Shown: positions 32,057-43,604, counted from the stretch's first letter. The stretch: DNA of 64,000 bases from Cordylochernes scorpioides (GCA_030710605.1 CP092874.1:19501205-19565204), one strand, 5' to 3'. Translations and numbers: made by a program. The notes: generated by a model not told the origin, from the letters alone.

Positions 32057-32381
32057 CAGTGTTGGGCATTAAAAAATTATTTTTCAATTAAATTGAAGTG
32101 CAATTAACAATTAATTAATTGTTAATTAGAAAAGTGCAATTAACAATTAATTAATTGTTAATTAGAAAAGTGCAATTAACAATTAATTAATTGTTAATTA
32201 GAAAAGTGCAATTAACAATTAATTAATTGTTAATTAGAAAAGTGCAATTAACGATTAATTAATTGTTAATTAGAAAAGTGCAATTAACAATTAATTAATT
32301 GTTAATTAGAAAAGTGCAATTAACAATTAATCAATTGTTAATCTTTAATAAATCATTTTAATTAATATTTGCCCAACACTG
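32057..32381. mobile_element. hAT-type MITE with internal tandem repeat
   Basis: 325 bp, ends CAGTGTTGGGCAT and ATTTGCCCAACACTG, flanked by an exact 8-bp duplication CTTTAACG (32049-32056, 32382-32389). The inside is almost entirely a 36-bp palindromic repeat. Confidence 0.9.
32098..32342. repeat. 36-bp palindromic tandem repeat, about 7 copies
   Basis: Units GTGCAATTAACAATTAATTA + ATTGTTAATTAGAAAA; each contains the perfect palindrome ATTAACAATTAATTAATTGT(TAAT). Copies are nearly identical, so the expansion is young. Confidence 0.95.
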
Positions 32382-32471
32382 CTTTAACGATAAAATAATG
32401 GGCGGGCCTGGCTCATCAGTGGTAAACCCTTCCAGCGGTTTCGTCAGTTTAACTTAGCATACCACTCTAAC

Positions 32472-32777
32472 TCCGTCTCATGTGAACAGTGTCCTGCCAC
32501 TTACGTTGGTGAGACGGGTAGATCTGTGGCCATCAGGATGACTGAACATTCCCGTAATATTTCCAGGCAAGATACCAAATCCCTCATTTTTCAACATATG
32601 CAGAGCACAGGCCACACTTTCAACATCAAAAACCCCACCATACATTACAAGCACATACATATCTTACACCAAAGACTTATCCTAGAATCCATAGTATCCC
32701 ACAAACTGAACAGCATCAATAGAAAAATAGAGCTTCCAGAAGCTTATCATCCTCTCTTCTGTCCTTTATTTGATTAA
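32472..32777 (+). pseudogene. Penelope-like element GIY-YIG endonuclease fragment
   Basis: The frame reads CEQCPATYVGETGRSVAIRM, then TEHSRN, followed by LIFQHMQSTGHTFN, and ends LFCPLFD-stop. The paired cysteines, YVGETGRS, R-x3-EH and the later H are the GIY-YIG nuclease signature that ends Penelope-type retroelement proteins. The reverse transcriptase is missing; the frame starts abruptly at 32472 in an FB1 remnant. Downstream (32895-32925) is a hairpin GGGTTTTTACCC + GAAAGCTTG, then an assembly gap. It is the best evidence here that the many similar hairpins are Penelope-derived. Confidence 0.85.
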
Positions 32778-32947
32778 GATTAATACATTTAATTAAGATT
32801 AACATATATAAATAGTTTAAAAACTTTCCTTTTTGTATATATATATTCATTCCTACCATTTGTACCATAGTTCTTATAAGTCGCGCTCGCCTATTGAAGG
32901 GTTTTTACCCGAAAGCTTGCACCTATTCATCAATAAAAGAAACTCGT

Positions 32948-33047
32948 NNNNNNNNNNNNNNNNNNNNNNNNNNNNNNNNNNNNNNNNNNNNNNNNNNNNN
33001 NNNNNNNNNNNNNNNNNNNNNNNNNNNNNNNNNNNNNNNNNNNNNNN
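32948..33047. other. Assembly gap, 100 N
   Basis: A run of 100 N. By comparison with 5430-5720 the missing part may include SINE sequence, because CATGTGTACTAGGGATCATA follows directly. Confidence 1.
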
Positions 33048-33960
33048 CATGTGTACTAGGGATCATAATAATAATAATAAAAACTTCTGCAAACCTATCT
33101 GCGATGTAATAACAATTAACATACGATGATAATAATCATATTCATTAATAGAATAGAAATAACAAGACGCGGGTAGGAAGAGAAGCGTTTTTTCATGTAT
33201 AAACGGTTGTACAAGTTTTCAGACAAGTCGCCCTCTCTTCTACGGGTATGATGTATCATCAATTGTAACCATAGAAGGCCGTCTTGCCTGAAAGCTTGTA
33301 CAACCGTTTATAGATGAAATAAACGCTTCTCTGCGTCTTGTGACTTTGACAAAAATTACTTTTGCGGGTTAACACACAAATTTGCAATATATTAGGGCCT
33401 ACAGTAACTTAAACACAGAAAAAACGTACACTCAAGAGTACAACACCAACAACAAAAAGAGGGTAAAAAAAACACGATTTGTTAAATAAAATAAAAACAC
33501 TACTTATCTTTTATTTACAGTGTTGATAAGGAGCGGGTTACACAGGTATGCGAGGAGATCACCAGACAAGCACACAGAGAACGCTTTAAGCGTCTCCACT
33601 CGAACACCACTCCACGACCCCTCGCATTCCGTTTCAACCCTCTTTTATGTACAAACATGGCCACATTCGTCCAATGAGAAGGCGTGGGAGATCAGTTCAC
33701 TTAACAAATAGAAGATTAAAACTGATATGTTTGTCAAATTATTTGACAACTTCCCTTCTATTAAAGAATAATTAGAGGAGAGGGCTTAGCTCATCAGTGT
33801 TGAACCCTCCCAGCGGTTTCCCCACATTAACCACCAGACCACTCTACTATTGTTTTAGAAACTTACAAGTAAACTTATAGATGGAAATTTTGCCGGGGGA
33901 GAATATTGATCTAAAGAGACAAAGGCGAGATGGCGTCTAGTTTTGACGTCTATTTTGACG
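33048..33960. repeat. Second copy of the 5.7-6.9 kb block
   Basis: Colinear with 5720-6900 (SINE end, Penelope-like inverted termini 33190-33320, the conserved segment 33410-33700, FB1 piece, FB2 arm) except for a missing 280 bp near 33128. It then joins the 33-bp minisatellite directly, without the 6 kb that intervenes in the first copy. Confidence 0.85.
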
Positions 33961-34400
33961 GAAGTTGTTGAATGTCTTTGAAATATTTTTGGGAAATAAT
34001 TGTATATCTCGGAAATATATTTTGGGAAGTCTGAGAAGTTGAATGCCTTGGAACTATTCTTTGGAAGTTGTTGAATGTCTTGGATTTCTTTTTGAGAAGT
34101 TGTTGAATATCTTTGAAATCTTTTTGGGAAATTATTGAATGTCTTTGAAATATTTTTGAGAAATAATTGAATATCTCGGAAATATATTTTGGGAAGTCTG
34201 AGATTTGAATGCTTTGGAACTATTCTTTGGAAGTTGTTGAATGTCTTGGATTTCCTCTTTGGGAAGTTGTTGAATGCCTTGGATTTCCTTTTTGGGAAAT
34301 TGTTGAATGTCTTTGAAATATTTTTGGGAAATAATTGAATATCTCGGAAATATATTTTGGGAAGTCTGAAATTTGAATGATTTGAATTTCCTTTTGGAAA
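33961..34400 (+). repeat. 33-bp minisatellite, second copy
   Basis: Same unit family as 12990-13370, with more decayed and rearranged units (GTTGTTGAATGTCTTTGAAA, ATATTTTTGGGAAATA). Confidence 0.85.
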
Positions 34401-34419
34401 GTTGTTAAAATCCGTCTTT

Positions 34420-34800
34420 AAATGCGAAAGTATCTTGAGCGATCTTTACATCTCCCAGTTGCGACGATCCATTCTTCCAGGTCACATATAAGCTGCAGAC
34501 TTCATCAGTCGTCCCTGATGTCATGTTTGATCAAACATTGGGTGATCAGGTTTTGGTTTCGGTCTTCCTCCAAACTGGCTAACCGATGTCACAGAAAGTT
34601 GTATAGCATAGCTTTCAGGATCGCAATGAAGGAACGGCTGCTACTCGGAGTGAGAACCTATCAACAATGGAATCTAATTTCAACGTCGATTCTCTCTTCG
34701 AACGACCCTGTCGGCATGCGATGCCAAAACTTCCCTAAAAGGATCATCACAATCTTATTTTATTATTTAAGGTTGTATGAAAAAGTGAAAGTTATATAAG
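34420..34800. other. Unrecognised segment, second copy
   Basis: Matches 13360-13730. The plus frame is open for 125 codons here. Shared stretches such as AATGGAATCTAATTTCAACG are nearly identical in DNA. No recognised domain. Confidence 0.3.
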
Positions 34801-35184
34801 CTTACGATTTATGCTTTGTTTTAAAAATGAATCGATGTTGGTTCCATATGCTTGAATTGAATATTACACCTTACTTCTATATATATTTTATTGCTTAAAA
34901 AGGAACACAACAAAATAAAAAAGAAACTACAATTACAAAATGATTTGATAACTAACAAAGGAAAAAAAACAATAAATATAAAACTGATGATGATAAAAAA
35001 AATTGAATATACTGCTAGAAAAATGCTTCTATGAATTAAAAAAAAAAATAAGAATAATTACAAAATTAACATATAAACTTCAAACAGAGGTGAATCACTC
35101 ACTCCTCGTATATTTTCTCAACCAGATTCCTTCAAAACATTCGATCAATGTTTATGGTATTCAACTGATGCTAAGACTGATAGT

Positions 35185-35337
35185 AAGAGTGGGTATTTGG
35201 CCAATTCTGGAATAATTAAAAATCAACGAGAATAGTTGATATTTATTCCGATAGATATGGCGCAAGCCATCAGCAACTTTCAGTTGCATGATAAGGAGAT
35301 GCCTTTTTCTTAATAAATGATAGTAAGAGATTAAAAA
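35185..35337. mobile_element. Small insertion with target duplication
   Basis: About 150 bp inserted relative to 14097; TGATAGTAAGAG stands at both sides. It contains TTCCGATAGATATGGCGCAA, a motif shared with 20715, 23340 and 62140. Confidence 0.6.
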
Positions 35338-35820
35338 TAAATTGCTCCAATGGACCCCGATTCCTGCAAAAGTCCAAATCCGCTAGTGAATACAAGTAAC
35401 CAAACGGGGATCTCTGCGTGAGGATACTGCGTGAAAGGCAAACTTGTATTCCGTCATTAAAAGCTAAGCACTACCAACCAACAGGTGTCTATTAATCCAT
35501 GTTAGGGTCAGCATACAAAATGTCTGTTCCCTATGTTATAAATGACTTCATCTGAAGCTACGATTCTTTGTTCAGATTCTTTGAAACAACGGCAGACGTT
35601 TTTTACCCATAATTTTACTCATCATCCATAAAGTTCATCTTTCTGAAGTTGCCTAATTTCCTGGAACTGTAGGATAAAGAAATACACGTATTACACTTGT
35701 AAATAAAATATTCGGATTGTTTCCCCACATGTGTGGACATGTGGTATGTTTACAGTAAAAGCAGTCGCTAATTACTATCTACCATGATTATCATGGCCTC
35801 TGTACTACGTGTACTAGAGA
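35338..35820 (+). mobile_element. SINE body and tail split by an insertion
   Basis: 35345-35425 and 35695-35812 are the two halves of the SINE body and tail seen at 14110. The 35426-35690 insert is an inverted copy of the 16682-16860 / 38905-39080 repeat (GCATACAAAATGTCTGTTCC, ACTTCATCTGAAGCTACG). Confidence 0.75.
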
Positions 35821-35959
35821 TAATAATTTAAAATTTGAGACTTGATTGATCTAAGATATTATTTAGAGATGGCTGTTCACTTCGGCTTTCCTACCTCACA
35901 ATATTTCCATCAGATTTAGTGGACAAAGTAGTTACAGTGTTTAAATAGAGAAAGAGAAT

Positions 35960-37350
35960 ATAGCTTAAAAAGAAGTTGTACCTTTTTAGCATATACATCG
36001 GAACAATAACTCTGAAATATATTATTACAGTGACCTTTATTGAAGACACACGAGATAACCAAGTGTATATACACTCATGGACAAAACTTAAGGAAGTTGT
36101 ACCTTTTAGCATGTATATCGGGACAATAACTCTGAAAGATATTACAGTGACCTTTATTGAAGACACACGAGATAACCAAGTGTATATACACTCATGGACA
36201 AAACTTAAGGAAGTTGTACCTTTTACCATGTATATCGGGACAATAACTCTGAAATATATTATTACAGTGACCTTTATTGAAGACACACGAGATAACCAAG
36301 TGTATATACACTCATGGACAAAACTTAAGGAAGTTGTACCTTTTAGCATGTATATCGGGACAATAACTCTGAAAGATATTACAGTGACCTTTATTGAAGA
36401 CACACGAGATAACCAAGTGTATATACACTCATGGACAAAACTTAAGGAAGTTGTACCTTTCAGCATGTATATCGGGACAATAACTCTGAAAGATATTACA
36501 GTGACCTTTATTGAAGACACACGAGATAACCAAGTGTATATACACTCATGGACAAAACTTAAGGAAGTTGTACCTTTTAGCATGTATATCGGGATTGAGA
36601 CAATAACTCTGAAAGATATTACAGTGACCTTTATTGACGACACACGAGATAACCAAGTGTATATACACTCAAGGACATAACTTAAGGAAGTTGTACCTTT
36701 GAGCATGTATATCGGGATTGAGACAATAACTCTGAAATATATTACAGTGATCTTTATTGAAGACATACGAGATAACCAAGTGTATATACACTCATGGACA
36801 AAACTTAAGGAAGTTGTACCTTTTAGCATGTATATCGGAACAATAACTCTGAAAGATATTACAGTGAAATTTATTGAAGACACACGAGATAACCAAGTGT
36901 ATATACGCTCATGGACAAAACTTAAGGAAGTTGTACCTTTTACCATGTATATCGGAACAATAACTCTGAAAGATATTACAGTGAAATTTATTGAAGACAC
37001 ACGAGATAACCAAGTGTATATACACTCATGGACAAAACTTAAGGAAGTTGTACCTTTCAGCATGTATATCGGAACAATAACTCTGAAATATATTATTACA
37101 GTGACCTTTATTGAAGACACACGAGATAACCAAGTATGAACAACCTCCGTCTCCTTCAAAAAAAAAAAAAAAAAAACAGGCGTCCGGCGACATAAAAGAC
37201 TTTAAAGTGATAATCCTGTTGAAGGACTGACAAGTCCGAAAGCTTGAAAATAAAAAGTTGTACAAAAAACTTAACCCTGGAAGCTTCATTTATTTTATAA
37301 TAAAAGACTTTCCTCTTGCTTAAGTTTTCTCCATGAGCGTATTTAGCCTG
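35960..37350 (+). repeat. 117-123-bp tandem array inside a MITE, second copy
   Basis: About ten units of the same repeat as 14418-15465. Shorter units lack ATTCAG and some carry an extra ATT (TATATTATTACAGTG). The right side keeps the MITE's right half (GTCCGGCGACATAAAAGACT), and the inverted end (TTAAGTTTTCTCCATGAG) comes after a 97-bp Penelope-like piece at 37206-37303. Frames are open on both strands (422 codons on the minus strand) only because units are multiples of 3. Confidence 0.88.
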
Positions 37351-37384
37351 GTTGTCAATTTTTTTGCCCAAGTAAAATTTCTTA

Positions 37385-37780
37385 CAAGAAGTTTGTATTA
37401 TGTATAAAAGAAAAATTCGTGCTTTTAAATACTTTCATTTTATATGTATAGATGGCGCGTTATTGCTTTGTGTTCATTTATGCCTAACTGTCCTTGTCTT
37501 TATTGTTTGCGGAAGAGCATTGCTCGATGCAAATATTTGAATGTAATTCTACTGTCCTATAAGCTTATGTCCATAGACTTCTTGAAAACCATTTCTGAGA
37601 TTCCATCCTTCAGTGCTGCGTATATAAGCAGAATCGTCTAATACAGTATTGGAGCTCTGAGAAGCGGTCTGGTGGATTAAATTGGCGAAACCGCTGGGAG
37701 GGTTCACCACTGATGAGCCAAGCCCTCCCAATATATTTTTTCATCGCAGTAAGGGCAGTAGAAGTTTGTATTATGTATAA
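37385..37780. mobile_element. FB1 foldback element, second copy of 4985-5300
   Basis: Contains TTTGTATTATGTATAAAAGA arms, TCCATCCTTCAGTGCTGCGT and TTGGCGAAACCGCTGGGAGG, as in the first. Arms are only partly complementary here. Confidence 0.6.
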
Positions 37781-37899
37781 AATATTGTGTTATTGATTTG
37801 TGTTAAAATTTCTCTGGAAACTCATTTGTATTCTTAGTGTGACATTAAATTCTTGTTTTAGGTACTGGTTGAATGTTCCAAGCCATGGGATTGAAGGAA

Positions 37900-38360
37900 C
37901 ACGGCCATGTTTGTAAATATAAAGGGGCTTATTTACATACCTTATTTACATAAATTAGTTATCAATGGTAAATGGACGAATTGCATTATGTTTCGTTTAT
38001 TAAAATGCGGCAGGCGCTTTCGTGTCTTAGCTCTTTCTCAGGCCTACTAGCAAGCCCCTATATGCTTCTTGAAACCCTTTCTAAAAGTAAAGCGAAGAAT
38101 TGAAGCCCATTTCGTTTATTAAAATACAGTAGGCTTTCGATAGCAATATTCCTGAGAAAGAGATAACACACGAAAGCTTGTCGCATTTTATTAAACGAAA
38201 TATGTTGCAATTCTTCGCTTTACTTTTAGAAAGGGGTTTAAAAAGCATGCGAGCAGGGTTTTTTCCGAGGTTTCGTAGTACAGGTCTTCCTTTACTTCCT
38301 GCCTCTCCAGTTAAGGGAGCTAATAAATATAGGTCTTTATATTGCCATTCTATTCAATTA
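37900..38360. mobile_element. Penelope-like inverted termini, second copy of 15600-16075
   Basis: Same layout: CGGCAGGCGCTTTCGTGTCT, CCTGAGAAAGAGATAACACA, CGAAAGCTTGTCGCATTTTA. No coding sequence. Confidence 0.45.
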
Positions 38361-38473
38361 TAGGGAATGTCTTTTTTATTAATTTTATCTTTATTACGCT
38401 TTGTATTTTGGTAATCTTTATTATGTTTTTTATGTACACGGGTAGTAAACGTCATCTTCATTTTACTTATCCT

Positions 38474-38905
38474 ACAACTCCGCCTTTGCCGGTCCTAAGT
38501 CCGGATAAAAAAAGGAGGGGGAGCAGTAACAAGCTCACTAAAAAACCTGGACTCAGCTGGCCTGGCTGATAGTACCCTGTAAGAGCTCCTAATCCAGGGA
38601 TACAGGATGAGCAGTGTTTGTACTCCATGTTAGGAGCAGCTGTACTTGGCGTCTGTTCCTCATGTCAGAGGCGGCCATTATTTTTAGAGCTAAGTCGGCC
38701 TGCCACTGAGTAGTGCTCCCAGTCTTAATGAAAAAGGGAGACGCATTTTACTTCACACAGTCATGATGGTTGTCAAACACATTATTGACTGCATTGATTC
38801 ATCCATTGATGTGCTCTACTCATCCCCGACAGACACCATTAACAAGCTTTACAAGCTTGATACCCTAATTTGATTGAGTGGAGCTAAGAAAAAAGAAGAA
38901 GAAGA
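38474..38905 (+). mobile_element. Short retroposon RP, second copy
   Basis: Starts ACTCCGCCTTTGCCGGTCCT and ends in GAAGAAGAAGAC. It lacks the duplicated tail seen at 16514-16681. Confidence 0.7.
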
Positions 38906-39670
38906 CTTATCATACAGTTCCAAGAAATTAGGAAACTTTAGAAATATGGACTTTATGGGTAAAGTACGTCTGCCGTTGTGTTTCAAATTATCTGAACAAA
39001 GAATCCTAGCTTCAGATGAAGTCATTTCTAACATGGGGAACATATACCTTGTCTGATGACCCTAACATGGATTCAGAGATACCTGTTGGTTGGTAGTTTT
39101 CAATTTTAATGGCGGAATACAAGTTTGCCATTCGCGCATTATCGGTATTGATATTTTGTGGGTTTTTATTATATGTTTCTAGCCTCACCACAGTTTCATC
39201 ATACTCTGTTTATGACTGGAGCTGTTGAACTGTTTATTCCCAACTGATCATCATATCTGATGGCTGTTCCCCTATCCACACTACCTAGGGAAACCTGCCT
39301 GGTAAGATTCACCTCTCCTCCAGATCAGAATTTGTTAAACCTCGTACACATTATATTTTGTCATGGTATGTTCCTCCGATTTTACCAATATTTGATTATG
39401 TGTTAGTTTCAAATACATTGTGAAAGCAATTTACGTGAAGACGCACAACAAAGTTTCCAGTTTTTACGTATAGAGGACGTTAACAACACATATAGTTGAC
39501 ATTCCTGTCTAACATTGTGTTTTTGTCAAAGATTGGACAGCTGTCAGCAATAACCTGTCCTTAATACCAACACATACCTCAAAGAAAAAATAGTTTTTAT
39601 AACAAAGAAGATTGCCTCGAATTTGGTACCAAATAAACAGCGTTTACGGGAACCTTTGTTTTCCTATTTC
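38906..39670. other. Non-coding block
   Basis: 38906-39190 matches 16682-16990; the remainder has no counterpart in the window and no gene that I recognise. Confidence 0.5.
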
Positions 39671-39678
39671 AACTTGAA

Positions 39679-39948
39679 ATGTAGCTGAAGCATTTCGTTT
39701 GCTTGAAGAAGCTTACGGTCAACATGCATCATCTAAAACACTACCTATAAGTATTGGTTTAAATGCTTCAGAAGTGGCGATATCAAACATTGAAGACAAG
39801 GAAAATTCTGGAAGACCAAAAATCACAATTGAGGACGCCGATCTACAATGTGATTGGGTGAAGATGATAAGGAAGATCAAATTGCAAATGCATTAAACAT
39901 AACTGGACAAATTATTGTCATACGTTTACATACCGTGTGGTAAGGTTT
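39679..39948 (+). pseudogene. Mariner transposase N-terminal fragment
   Basis: Pieces of a mariner DNA-binding domain in shifting frames: AEAFRLLEEAYGQHASSKT, then YKYWFKCFRSGDIKH one frame over, then IEDKENSGRPK, then EDQIANALNITGQIIVIRL. These match the two helix-turn-helix halves and the GRPK hinge of irritans/cecropia-type mariners. At least two frameshifts occur, the catalytic domain is absent and no inverted end is visible. It is unrelated to the maT-type copies at 41648 and 47399. Confidence 0.8.
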
Positions 39949-39954
39949 CAATAT

Positions 39955-40130
39955 ATATATATGGAAATCATGCCGGGAGGATATTGATTTATAAAAGAAT
40001 AGGTGCCTCTCCCGTCAAAATAGACGTCAAACCTAGACACCATCTATTGACCGTCGCCACAAACTAGTGGACTCAGGTCCAAAGCCACAACACCAGCTTT
40101 GGTAAACTGAGAAGCGTCCACCTAAAATCA
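39955..40130. mobile_element. FB2 foldback, one arm
   Basis: GAAATCATGCCGGGAGGATA, GCCTCTCCCGTCAAAATAGA and CACCATCTATTGACCGTCGC, then CAACACCAGCTTTGGTAAAC. The second arm is missing. Confidence 0.65.
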
Positions 40131-40504
40131 GAAAAGCAAGCTAATTCTGTATTAAAAAATATCATTAAAATATATGTTCAAAATATAAATATTTTTAAAC
40201 AAATTTAAAACATAAGAGGTTTATTTTCAATATATATTTAATAAATAAATAAATCGCGATAGAATAAAGAAAAAATTCTATCGGAGCTTCGGCCATTACG
40301 CGTCATATGCTGGGTAGAAAAAAAAGGAATAAGCAAAGAGATAAGTTTGTAGAAAAGAGCAAAAACAGAACTATGATAATAATTTTCTAAAAATAAATAA
40401 ATATAATCTAAAGTGTGAAGAATTCGAGAGGTAAGCGTAAAGCTTTTTTTAAATTCATATTTACATATCGTTTTGAAAATAGAGCAAATTTAAATATTTA
40501 CATA
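40131..40504. other. Non-coding, partly duplicated from 17100-17330
   Basis: 40255-40450 matches 17120-17320 (TTCGGCCATTACGCGTCATA, AAATATAATCTAAAGTG). No gene. Confidence 0.5.
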
Positions 40505-41010
40505 TCTATATATATAAAAATGAATGTTTGTATGTTTGTTTGTATGTCCGGTATACAAATTCGCAGTAGTTCACTAATTCAAACCAAAATTTCCATACAT
40601 AGGTAAAAAAAATACGGGGAAGACGATAGGCTATTTAAAAATATATAAATCAATTATTAAAACTATATATTTTTAGTCAGAAAATGATGATGACGATATT
40701 GCTGTATCATGTTTGATTATTAGATACATAATTATATCGGGAAAAATTCCAAAAAGCAGAGACCACGGGTGAAACCAGTTCATCATTTTGTACGCAGGAA
40801 CAAAATTCTAACAGAAAAACATTCATTCGAGCAGAAAACAAAAGCCAGATCATCTTTCTATAAAAATATCGCTTCTCAGACACAAAGTTTGGAGCGGGAC
40901 GTTGCACAAAAGTGACATCCACGGTGCCAATTTATAATTGTAACGAATATTATTTGAATAAAAACATTTAATCGGGTAAAACCCGGGCGTTGCCCGGGTC
41001 ATTCGGCTAG
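40505..41010 (+). mobile_element. Short non-autonomous Helitron, clean ends
   Basis: Starts A|TCTATATATATAAAAATGAA followed by TGTTTGTATGTTTGTTTG and ends with hairpin CCCGGGCGTTGCCCGGG, TCATTCGG and CTAG|T. Inserted between A (40504) and T (41011), the Helitron target. 506 bp, no Rep/helicase. The GCCAATTTATAATTGTAACG segment before the hairpin is shared with the 12.5, 43.3 and 45.5 kb copies. Confidence 0.88.
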
Positions 41011-41368
41011 TATGTTATAAACAAAGATGAATGAGATTTCTGTTGTATTTTGATATTAATTACTTGTAGATGAATTATTGGTCATTTGCTTGATTTTGGT
41101 ATGCAGTCGTGGAAGAGATTATAATGAAATTAGTTATCAAAATAGATTTAATTGATCTTATGGAATATATAAAAAAACATGGTTTGATAAAAGTAATGCC
41201 TGGCTTAAGGCGAGTAGAATAAGGAAAACAAAAGATTATTTACATAATGTACAAAAGTTTTGAGCCGGCCATTGGGATAGAGAAAATATCTTTATTTTAC
41301 GGGGCTGCTAACCAAAATAAATGATTTTTGAGCCCCGGAACAGCCATTGGGATAAAACAACAACAATG

Positions 41369-41650
41369 AGTTTTTATAGGGGAAGAATGACCTCTGGCGG
41401 TCGATTTATCAGAATATTTGAATCTATGAAATTATAATTTAAAATAAAAGGATATTTTTATATAACATATATATATATATATATATAGATGGAAAATTTG
41501 CCGGGAGGAAATTAATCCATGGAAGCAATGGACGCCTCTCCCTTTTTATAGGGGAAGAATGACCTCTGGCGGTCGATTTATCAGAATATTTGAATCTATG
41601 AAATTATAATTTAAAATAAAAGGATATTTTTATATAACATATATATACAG
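41369..41650. repeat. About 105-bp direct repeat flanking an FB2 end
   Basis: TTTTTATAGGGGAAGAATGA ... ATTTTTATATAACATATATA occurs at 41372-41478 and again at 41541-41648. Between them is an FB2 terminus (ATAGATGGAAAATTTGCCGG). Confidence 0.75.
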
Positions 41651-42948
41651 GGTGTACCAGGTAAATTGGGACTAACTTTGACAGTCCATAAAACAAAAAC
41701 TACTTGATATTAAAAACTTGTTTTTTTTTCATTACGTAGCCATATTCATGTAAAATGCAACAGTACATGTGTGCGCAGTGTAGTGATGAACAGTAACCGA
41801 GAATTTGAAAATCGAGCTGCCATCATCGTTGCTCTGCGCGCCGGAAGGAGCCCCAAAGAGATAGTGGATTTTCTTAAGTTGCCCAAAACCACTATTTATC
41901 GTGTCAAGAAGCAGTTTGATGAGGCCGACAGTAACAAAGAGGGGATAGCTACAAGGAAAAAGCACTCGCGTCGATCGGACAGGGTAAGAGGCGAAGAATT
42001 TGTCAAAAATGTCAAGGAGAAGATTGATGGAAACCCTGGGAAGAGCATGAGGGCCATAGCCAAGGAAATGGACGTTGGCTCTATGACAATTGTCAGAACT
42101 ATCCATGAGGACCTTGGTCTCAAGTCTTATGCCCTTCGGAAAGGTCAGTTACTGACTGAGAATATGAAGAATAACAGAAAAGGAAAGGCTGCTGCCCTCC
42201 TCAACAACCTGAAACACGACTCTTTTGGCATGCTAAGGTTCTTCTCTGACGAAAAGAACTTTGACGTGGACCAAAAGGTAAATTCCAGGAATGATCGCTG
42301 GATCTGTAAAGACCCCTCAGAGATACCTGTCGTGATGCACACGAAATTTCCTGCCTCCGTAATGGTCCTTGGCGTTATCAGCAGTGAAGGTGATGTCATG
42401 CCTCCCCATTTCTTTGAGAAGGGCCTTAGGATGACGCTGACACCTACATCAATGTTCTGGAGACCGTTGTGAAGCCTTGGATGGACATGGTGGCCGCAGG
42501 AAGAAAGTATGTCTTCCAACAGGACTCAGCTCCAGCCCATAAGGCAAAAAAGACACAATCGTGGCTGACACTTAACGTCCCTAGTCACTGGGGTCCTGAT
42601 ATTTGGCCCCCTAATTCTCCAGATTGCAATCCCCTCGACTACTATGTATGGGGCGTTGTTGAGAGAGATGTCAACAAAGCTCCTCATACCACCATCCAGT
42701 CTGTCAAGAAAGCAGTTCACACGGTGATGACCCAAATGGACAAGGTCATCGTCGTCAAGGCCTGTGCTTCATTCCGCACTCGCCTCGAGACTGTTGTAGC
42801 TAATAATGGAAACTTCATTTAATAAATAAAACTATATCCTTTTATCTACTACTGTGTCAAATTTCATTCGGATATTTTAATTTTTACTTGCAAAAAATTT
42901 CAGTTAAAATACCATTGTTGAAATTCCCAATTAACCTGGTACACCCTG
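41648..42948 (+). mobile_element. maT-type mariner element, copy 1 (frameshifted)
   Basis: 1301 bp, inverted ends starting CAGGGTGTACCAGGTAAATT and ending with the near-perfect complement (TTAACCTGGTACACCCTG), flanked by TA. It is nearly identical to the copy at 47399-48702, which is on the opposite strand, so both are young. Confidence 0.93.
41786..42822 (+). pseudogene. maT-type mariner transposase with one frameshift
   Basis: Same protein as the intact copy, with DNA-binding N-terminus (ALRAGRSPKEIVDFLKLPKT) and the first catalytic D in RFFSDEKNFD. One A is missing near 42432-42434 (GGATGACGCTG against GGATGAACGCTG), which shifts the frame before the second catalytic D. The first frame stops at 42472; the second part (VFQQDSAPAHKAKKTQ, NPLDYYVWGV) continues in another frame to 42822. 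Inactive as it stands. Confidence 0.92.
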
Positions 42949-42954
42949 TATATA

Positions 42955-43300
42955 TATATAGATGGAAAATTTACCGGGAGGAAATTAATCCATGGAAGCA
43001 ATGGACGCCTCTCCCGTCAAAATAAACGTCAGAATCTGACGCCATCTATTGACCGTCGTCGCAACTAGCGGCATCGGGTCGGTGACAAAGCCACAACACC
43101 AACTTTGGCAAACTGATAAGCGTCCACATAGAGACCATGGTTTCGGGCTAATGGCCCTCGTCAGTCTAGGGCGGACTTTATTCCATGAGATCCACACGGG
43201 ATCTAATGGAATCCTCACAATCTACCAAATCGACCATAGATGGCGTCAGATTCTGACGTTTATTTTGACGGGAGAGGCGACCATTGCTTCCATAGATATA
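42955..43300. mobile_element. FB2 foldback element
   Basis: Left arm ACCGGGAGGAAATTAATCCA, GCCTCTCCCGTCAAAATAAA, CGTCAGAATCTGACGCCATC; right arm the complement at 43238-43297. Centre with GATAAGCGTCCACATAGAGA and ATGGCCCTCGTCAGTCTAG. Only the TA duplication separates it from the mariner. Confidence 0.8.
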
Positions 43301-43507
43301 TACTAGACGAATGGCCCGGGCAATGCCCGGGTTTTACCCGAGTGCGAATATATTTTAAAAACGTTTTAATTCAAATACTATTCGTTACAATTATAAATTG
43401 GCGCCATGGATGTCACTCTTGTGAAACGTCCCGTTCCAAACTGTGTGTTTTTAAAATGTTTTAACTATATATAATATAACGGTATAATAACGGTATAAAG
43501 AAATAAT

Positions 43508-43580
43508 GAGCCTATAGCCTAGTGGTCATGGCATCTGCCCGGTAAGCGGAAGGTCGTGGGTTCGATTCCCATCCCTTGAC
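43508..43580 (+). pseudogene. tRNA-Thr (GGT)-like sequence without acceptor pairing
   Basis: A box TAGCCTAGTGG and B box GGTTCGATTCC. The anticodon arm TCTGC-CCGGTAA-GCGGA pairs well and shows GGT; the T arm GTGGG-TTCGATT-CCCAT pairs. The acceptor strands (GAGCCTA, CCCTTGA) do not pair, so this is a tRNA-derived relic or SINE head. Confidence 0.7.
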
Positions 43581-43604
43581 CTTGTATACATCTTGCTTCC
43601 TAGG

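Larger units (their letters stand above)
31950..32471. mobile_element. FB1 foldback remnant hosting a hAT MITE
   Basis: 31960-32056 has one FB1 arm (GTGCGCCATCTGTTATCATA, CAACTGCCCTTACTTTAACG). 32382-32471 has the FB1 centre (GGGCGGGCCTGGCTCATCAG, CCAGCGGTTTCGTCAG). The hAT MITE sits between. The right arm is replaced by Penelope sequence. Confidence 0.65.

Noticed and set aside
35891-37159. 422-codon frame on the minus strand
   Set aside because: Same reason: it follows the second 117-123-bp array, and the overlapping plus frame of 234 codons is equally open.
37204-37250. GGACTGACAAGTCCGAAAGC as a full hammerhead ribozyme
   Set aside because: The core reads CTGACAA and overlaps the hairpin stem, so no separate stem II can form; kept only as a Penelope-like end.
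43508-43580. Functional tRNA-Thr gene
   Set aside because: Anticodon and T arms pair, but the acceptor strands do not.
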